A stretch of 16,007 bases of DNA from Deltaproteobacteria bacterium. GTDB taxonomy: Bacteria > Myxococcota_A > UBA796 > UBA2385. Shown in pieces: positions 12,968 through 16,007 of this stretch; the first letter of the stretch is position 1; each line of letters opens with the position of its first letter. The stretch lies in assembly GCA_947462115.1 (NCBI GenBank), contig CANHON010000064.1, positions 1 through 16,007 on the forward strand, read 5' to 3'. The notes beneath the pieces were generated by a model that saw only the letters and a program-made list of their open reading frames with translations, did no database searches and was not told the origin of the DNA. The position numbers were made by a program, and so were the translations under genes.

Positions 12968-15520
12968 CTAACCCAGCCGATCCGGCGCGTCCGCGGGGGG
13001 CGCCGGGAGGCTGAGCGCCCCGAGCAGCCCGTCCAGGTCGTTGAGCTGGGGCCAGTGCGCCCGGAGCAGCCCGGCCGGCTGGCGCGCCCGCACCGGCGTC
13101 CAGTCCGCCGGGAGGAGCGCCCGCACCTCATCGAGCAAGAAGCGCCGGCCGATGAGGACGACCGCGCCGCGATCCTCGGGCCTCCGCACCACCCGGCCCG
13201 CGGCCTGGACCACCCGTGACAGCCCGGGGACCAGCCAGGCATAGCGCCGCCCCTCCCCGTAGCGGTCCTCGTACCAGGCCTCGAGCAGCCGCCGCTGGGC
13301 GGTGGCGGCGGGCAGCCCCGGGCCGACGATGATCGCGCCCAGCAGGGCATCTCCGGGCAGGTCAACGCCCTCGGCGAAGGCGCCCCCGAGCACCGCGAGC
13401 AGCACCTGCCGACCGCCGGCCCGGAGCGCCCCGAGCATCGCGGCCCGGCCCTCATCCCCTTGGAGGGGCGACTGGCGGAGCACGGGGCGCAGGCCGAGCT
13501 GCAGCAGGGGCGCGACGTCGTCGAGGAACTGAAAGCTCGGGAAGAAGACCGCCACGTTGCCCGGCACCGCGAGGGCGGCCTCGGAGATCAGCGCCGCCGT
13601 GGCCGCCCGATCGCGCTCCCGTCGCTTGTGCTCGGTGGAGACCTGCGGGCAGACCAGCACCCGCAGGTGCTCCGGCAAGAACGGCGACGGCAGGCTCAGG
13701 CTCGGGGCCCGCGCCGGCTCGAGGCCCAGCAGATCCACGTAGAAGCGGCTCGGGCTCAGCGTCGCCGACATGCAGACCGCGCCGCCGAGCTCGGCGAAGG
13801 CCGGGCCGAGGCTGCGGCTCGGGTCGCGGCAGAAGAGCTGAAGACCCGGCAGAACGCCATCCTCAGCGACCCGCCGCCACATGCACAGGGTCTCGGGGCC
13901 GGCGCGCTCCAGGGCCGAGCGCAGGCGCAGCACCGCCCGCGCGAGCTCCACCCAGGGGTCCGCTTGGCCGAGGGCGCCCAGCGCCGCCCAGAGCAGCGCC
14001 CGATCCAGCGCGAGGCCCTCGAAGCGCTCAGCGTGGCCGCGCACCTCCCGCAGGCTGAGGCCATCGTCGATGGAGACAGCGCGCAGCACGCCATCTTCGA
14101 CGGTGGCGAGCCCTGCCTCCAGCCACTGCCGCAGGTCCTCGGCGGCGGCGCGGAAGGGTCGGTGGGGCGCGCTCTCGGCGGGATCGGCCCGCAGCGCGGC
14201 GTCCACGGCGGCGAGGCTGAGCGCGGGCGAGCCAAAACCCATCGCTCGATCGGGGAGCTGGTGCGCCTCATCGACGATGACCAGCCAATTGTCGGGCTCT
14301 GCCCAGAGCTCGGCGCTCCGGCTCGCGGGGTCGAAAACGTGGTTCATGTCGCCGATGACGACGTCCGCCTGCCGCATGAGCTCCTGGGCGAGCCCGTGCG
14401 GGCAGACCTCCGCCGCCGCCCCGAGCTCCCGCACCGCCTCGCCGCTGGGCAGCCCGGGGGGCGTCCGCTGGAGCGCCGGCACCCGAGGCTCGGCCTCCGC
14501 GCCAAAAGCCCGCCGCACCAGGCGCTCTGCCTTCACCTTGTCGTAGAAGCCGCGGGAGAAGCGGCAGGCCTCGGGCTGACAGGCGAGCCGGTCGTTGAGG
14601 CACACCTTCTCCCGGGCCCGCAGGGTGACGGCCCGCAGCGGCAGCCCCGCCGAGGCGAGGGCCGCGAGGGTCTGCTCGGCCATCTGCTGCTGGGTGGTGC
14701 GCATGGTGGCGAAAAAGACCCGCTGGCCGGTGATCGCCGCGCGCCGCAGCGCCGCCGTCAAGGCCGCGGCGGTCTTTCCGTGCCCGGTCGGGGCCTCGAC
14801 CAGCAGGGTCTCGCCGCTGGCCAGGGCCGCCTCTGCCGCGCCGAGCAGCTCGGCTTGGCCCGGCCGCAGCTCGGGGTGCGGGAAGGGCACCGGCAGGCCG
14901 CGGCGGCGGCGGGCCCAGTCGATGCGCTCCTCTCGCTCGGCGATCAGGGCGTCCAGCAGGCCCATCAGCCACGGTCCAGTGCCGGGGTCGGCAGGCACGC
15001 TGAGCACCCGTTGGCTGCCGTCGAGGAGCGAGCACAGCACGAGCCGACCCACGAGCCGATCGCGCGGGAGCACCCGGCCCGCGAGGTCGCCGGTCGCGAG
15101 CAGGTACAGGTAGAGCTGCACCTGAAGCGCCCAGTCCGGCAGCTCGTCGAGGCGGACCAGGGCCAGGGCGGGGCCCGGGAGGGTGCTGCTTTTGACCTCC
15201 TCGACCACCCAGTGCTCCCCTTCTTGGCTGAGCCCGTCGAGCCGACCGGTGAGCGTCACCTCCCATCCCCGCACCAGAACGCGGCGCTGCAGCGTGCGCT
15301 CCGCCTCAAAGTCGGCGACCGACGCGCCCCGCTCCGCCGCCCAGCGCTGGTGGAGCTGCTGACCGGCCGCCATGCGCTGCCGCGCGCCCCAGGCCACGCT
15401 GAGGCGCAGGTCCCCGCGGCGCGGCGCCACCTCCAACAGCTGGTGCACGCCAAGGCTCAGGGTGCGCTCGGCGTCATCGAAGCGGAGGCGCGTCCCCCGC
15501 GCCCGACCGGCGACGCTCAC
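12968..15520 (-). CDS. PD-(D/E)XK nuclease fused to XPD/DinG-type Fe-S superfamily 2 DNA helicase
   Basis: An 850-residue two-part DNA-processing enzyme. Residues ~40-210 form a RecB/Cas4-like nuclease: QLHQRW with His57, GRLDG with Asp95, EEVKS with Glu108 and Lys110, then QVQLYLY (133-139). From ~215 the helicase shows ELRPGQAEL, Walker A APTGHGKT (243-250; His where most relatives have Thr or Ser), and four cysteines, C307, C314, C319 and C373, at the positions that hold the 4Fe-4S cluster of XPD-like enzymes. VDEAHQL (416-422), MSATLSP (584-590), and motif VI QAAGRVVRR (772-780) follow. Such helicases move 5' to 3' on single strands in repair. GTG start at 15520 overlaps the preceding gene's TGA by 4 bp; stop is TAG. 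Repair or recombination is the likely role; a defence role is possible but unsupported by neighbours. Confidence 0.92.
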   Translation of the reverse strand: MSVAGRARGTRLRFDDAERTLSLGVHQLLEVAPRRGDLRLSVAWGARQRMAAGQQLHQRWAAERGASVADFEAERTLQRRVLVRGWEVTLTGRLDGLSQEGEHWVVEEVKSSTLPGPALALVRLDELPDWALQVQLYLYLLATGDLAGRVLPRDRLVGRLVLCSLLDGSQRVLSVPADPGTGPWLMGLLDALIAEREERIDWARRRRGLPVPFPHPELRPGQAELLGAAEAALASGETLLVEAPTGHGKTAAALTAALRRAAITGQRVFFATMRTTQQQMAEQTLAALASAGLPLRAVTLRAREKVCLNDRLACQPEACRFSRGFYDKVKAERLVRRAFGAEAEPRVPALQRTPPGLPSGEAVRELGAAAEVCPHGLAQELMRQADVVIGDMNHVFDPASRSAELWAEPDNWLVIVDEAHQLPDRAMGFGSPALSLAAVDAALRADPAESAPHRPFRAAAEDLRQWLEAGLATVEDGVLRAVSIDDGLSLREVRGHAERFEGLALDRALLWAALGALGQADPWVELARAVLRLRSALERAGPETLCMWRRVAEDGVLPGLQLFCRDPSRSLGPAFAELGGAVCMSATLSPSRFYVDLLGLEPARAPSLSLPSPFLPEHLRVLVCPQVSTEHKRRERDRAATAALISEAALAVPGNVAVFFPSFQFLDDVAPLLQLGLRPVLRQSPLQGDEGRAAMLGALRAGGRQVLLAVLGGAFAEGVDLPGDALLGAIIVGPGLPAATAQRRLLEAWYEDRYGEGRRYAWLVPGLSRVVQAAGRVVRRPEDRGAVVLIGRRFLLDEVRALLPADWTPVRARQPAGLLRAHWPQLNDLDGLLGALSLPAPPADAPDRLG

Positions 15521-16007
15521 CCGCCGTCCGCGGGGGCCTCGGCGCGCACGTAGAGGCCGTAGTCGCCCTCCCGGAGCAGCACCGAGGCCCCCGGCGACAA
15601 GCGGCGCGGCCCGCTGCCCGGGGCCAGCTCGACCACCGCACCGTCCAGCAGCGTCGCGGAGCCCTCGAGGCTGGGGCCGGGATCAACCATCAGCACGCCA
15701 TCTTCGCCGAAGCGCACCCAGCCGCCGCGGGCGACCGCGCGCTGGCCCGGGCTGAGCTGGCCGCCCGCGCGCCACTCCGAGCGGCGCCGGACCCAGACCT
15801 CCGCGGGCTTCGGCGCCGGCGCCTCGGCGATCTCCTCCCCGAGGTCAAAGTCGCTGAGCGCGACGGCGGCGACCTCGGCCGGGAGGGCCGCGGCGGTGAA
15901 GCTCTCCTCTTCGTCGGCCGGACGGCCGGCGGGGGCCACGGGCGGCGGGGCCGGCGCCGGCACCGGGCCGGGCGCGGGCACCGGGGCGCTCGCCCGCGGC
16001 GGCGCTG
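15517..16007 (-). CDS. Pro/Ala-rich protein with beta-rich C-terminal domain (N-terminus outside window)
   Basis: The frame is open from the right edge of the window to TGA at 15517-15519; about 162 residues are visible and the start is probably further right. A GTG at 15981 is possible but lies inside a Pro/Ala repeat that continues upstream without a stop, so I treat the gene as incomplete. Visible order: a PAP-type low-complexity linker, an acidic segment DEEESF, a second acidic/Ala segment, a basic WVRRRSEWR stretch, then about 80 residues with alternating hydrophobic/glycine pattern suggesting a small beta-sandwich or barrel ending in DYGLYVRAE. I do not recognise the domain. There is no membrane segment in the visible part. 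It overlaps the nuclease-helicase start by 4 bp, so the two are probably translated together and may share a function. Confidence 0.7.
   Translation of the reverse strand, partial: APPRASAPVPAPGPVPAPAPPPVAPAGRPADEEESFTAAALPAEVAAVALSDFDLGEEIAEAPAPKPAEVWVRRRSEWRAGGQLSPGQRAVARGGWVRFGEDGVLMVDPGPSLEGSATLLDGAVVELAPGSGPRRLSPGASVLLREGDYGLYVRAEAPADGG

Noticed and set aside
12968..15520. Reading the nuclease-helicase as a Cas4 or type IV CRISPR DinG component
   Set aside because: No CRISPR array or other cas gene is visible, and the nuclease domain lacks its own cysteine cluster; general repair is the simpler reading.
13460..15553. A plus-strand open frame of 697 codons opposite the nuclease-helicase
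   Set aside because: The minus strand carries all helicase and nuclease motifs; the opposite product is low complexity.

Overview
The window is very GC-rich (about 70% or more by eye), densely coding, and contains no rRNA, tRNA, CRISPR array or insertion sequence that I can recognise. Strong G/C preference at third codon positions, frequent GTG and TTG starts, 4-bp stop/start overlaps and the protein families present fit a large-genome bacterium such as a member of Myxococcota. That assignment is inference from composition and gene content; there is no marker gene here to prove it.

Layout, left to right. (1) The last 40 codons of an unrecognised plus-strand gene enter from the left and overlap, tail to tail, the end of a minus-strand operon. 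(2) That operon (3633 down to 113) reads gpsA, then a class II aldolase, then a GT39-like membrane glycosyltransferase. The genes are 9 bp apart and then overlapping by 4 bp. The aldolase carries an extra C-terminal linker and amphipathic helix resembling a bacterial-microcompartment encapsulation peptide. (3) Divergent from gpsA is pssA (phosphatidylserine synthase), so G3P formation and phospholipid head-group attachment are placed back to back. (4) After a GC-rich hairpin-bearing convergent spacer comes a minus-strand pair: an alpha/beta-hydrolase lipoprotein followed by a large polytopic GT-C-like protein. (5) Divergent from the hydrolase is a secreted protein of unknown function on the plus strand.

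(6) From 16007 down to 8543 six minus-strand genes follow one another: an incomplete Pro/Ala-rich protein with a beta-rich C-terminus, a PD-(D/E)XK nuclease fused to an Fe-S XPD/DinG-type helicase, a patatin-like lipase, a DCC-family thiol-redox-like protein, an ABC-2 polysaccharide-export-type permease, and a Ycf46-like AAA+ ATPase. Two junctions are 4-bp stop/start overlaps; the others are spaced 18 to 93 bp.

How they may work together. Much of the window concerns the cell envelope: glycerophospholipid synthesis (gpsA, pssA), possible lipid hydrolysis (patatin, PAF-acetylhydrolase-like lipoprotein), lipid-linked sugar transfer (two GT-C type proteins) and glycan export (ABC-2 permease). The class II aldolase would release DHAP, which GpsA reduces to G3P; this coupling is inference. 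I see no convincing complete new defence or mobile system. The points most worth checking are the aldolase tail, the Asp-to-Glu change in the patatin, the nuclease-helicase fusion, and the permease without an ATPase beside an AAA+ protein.
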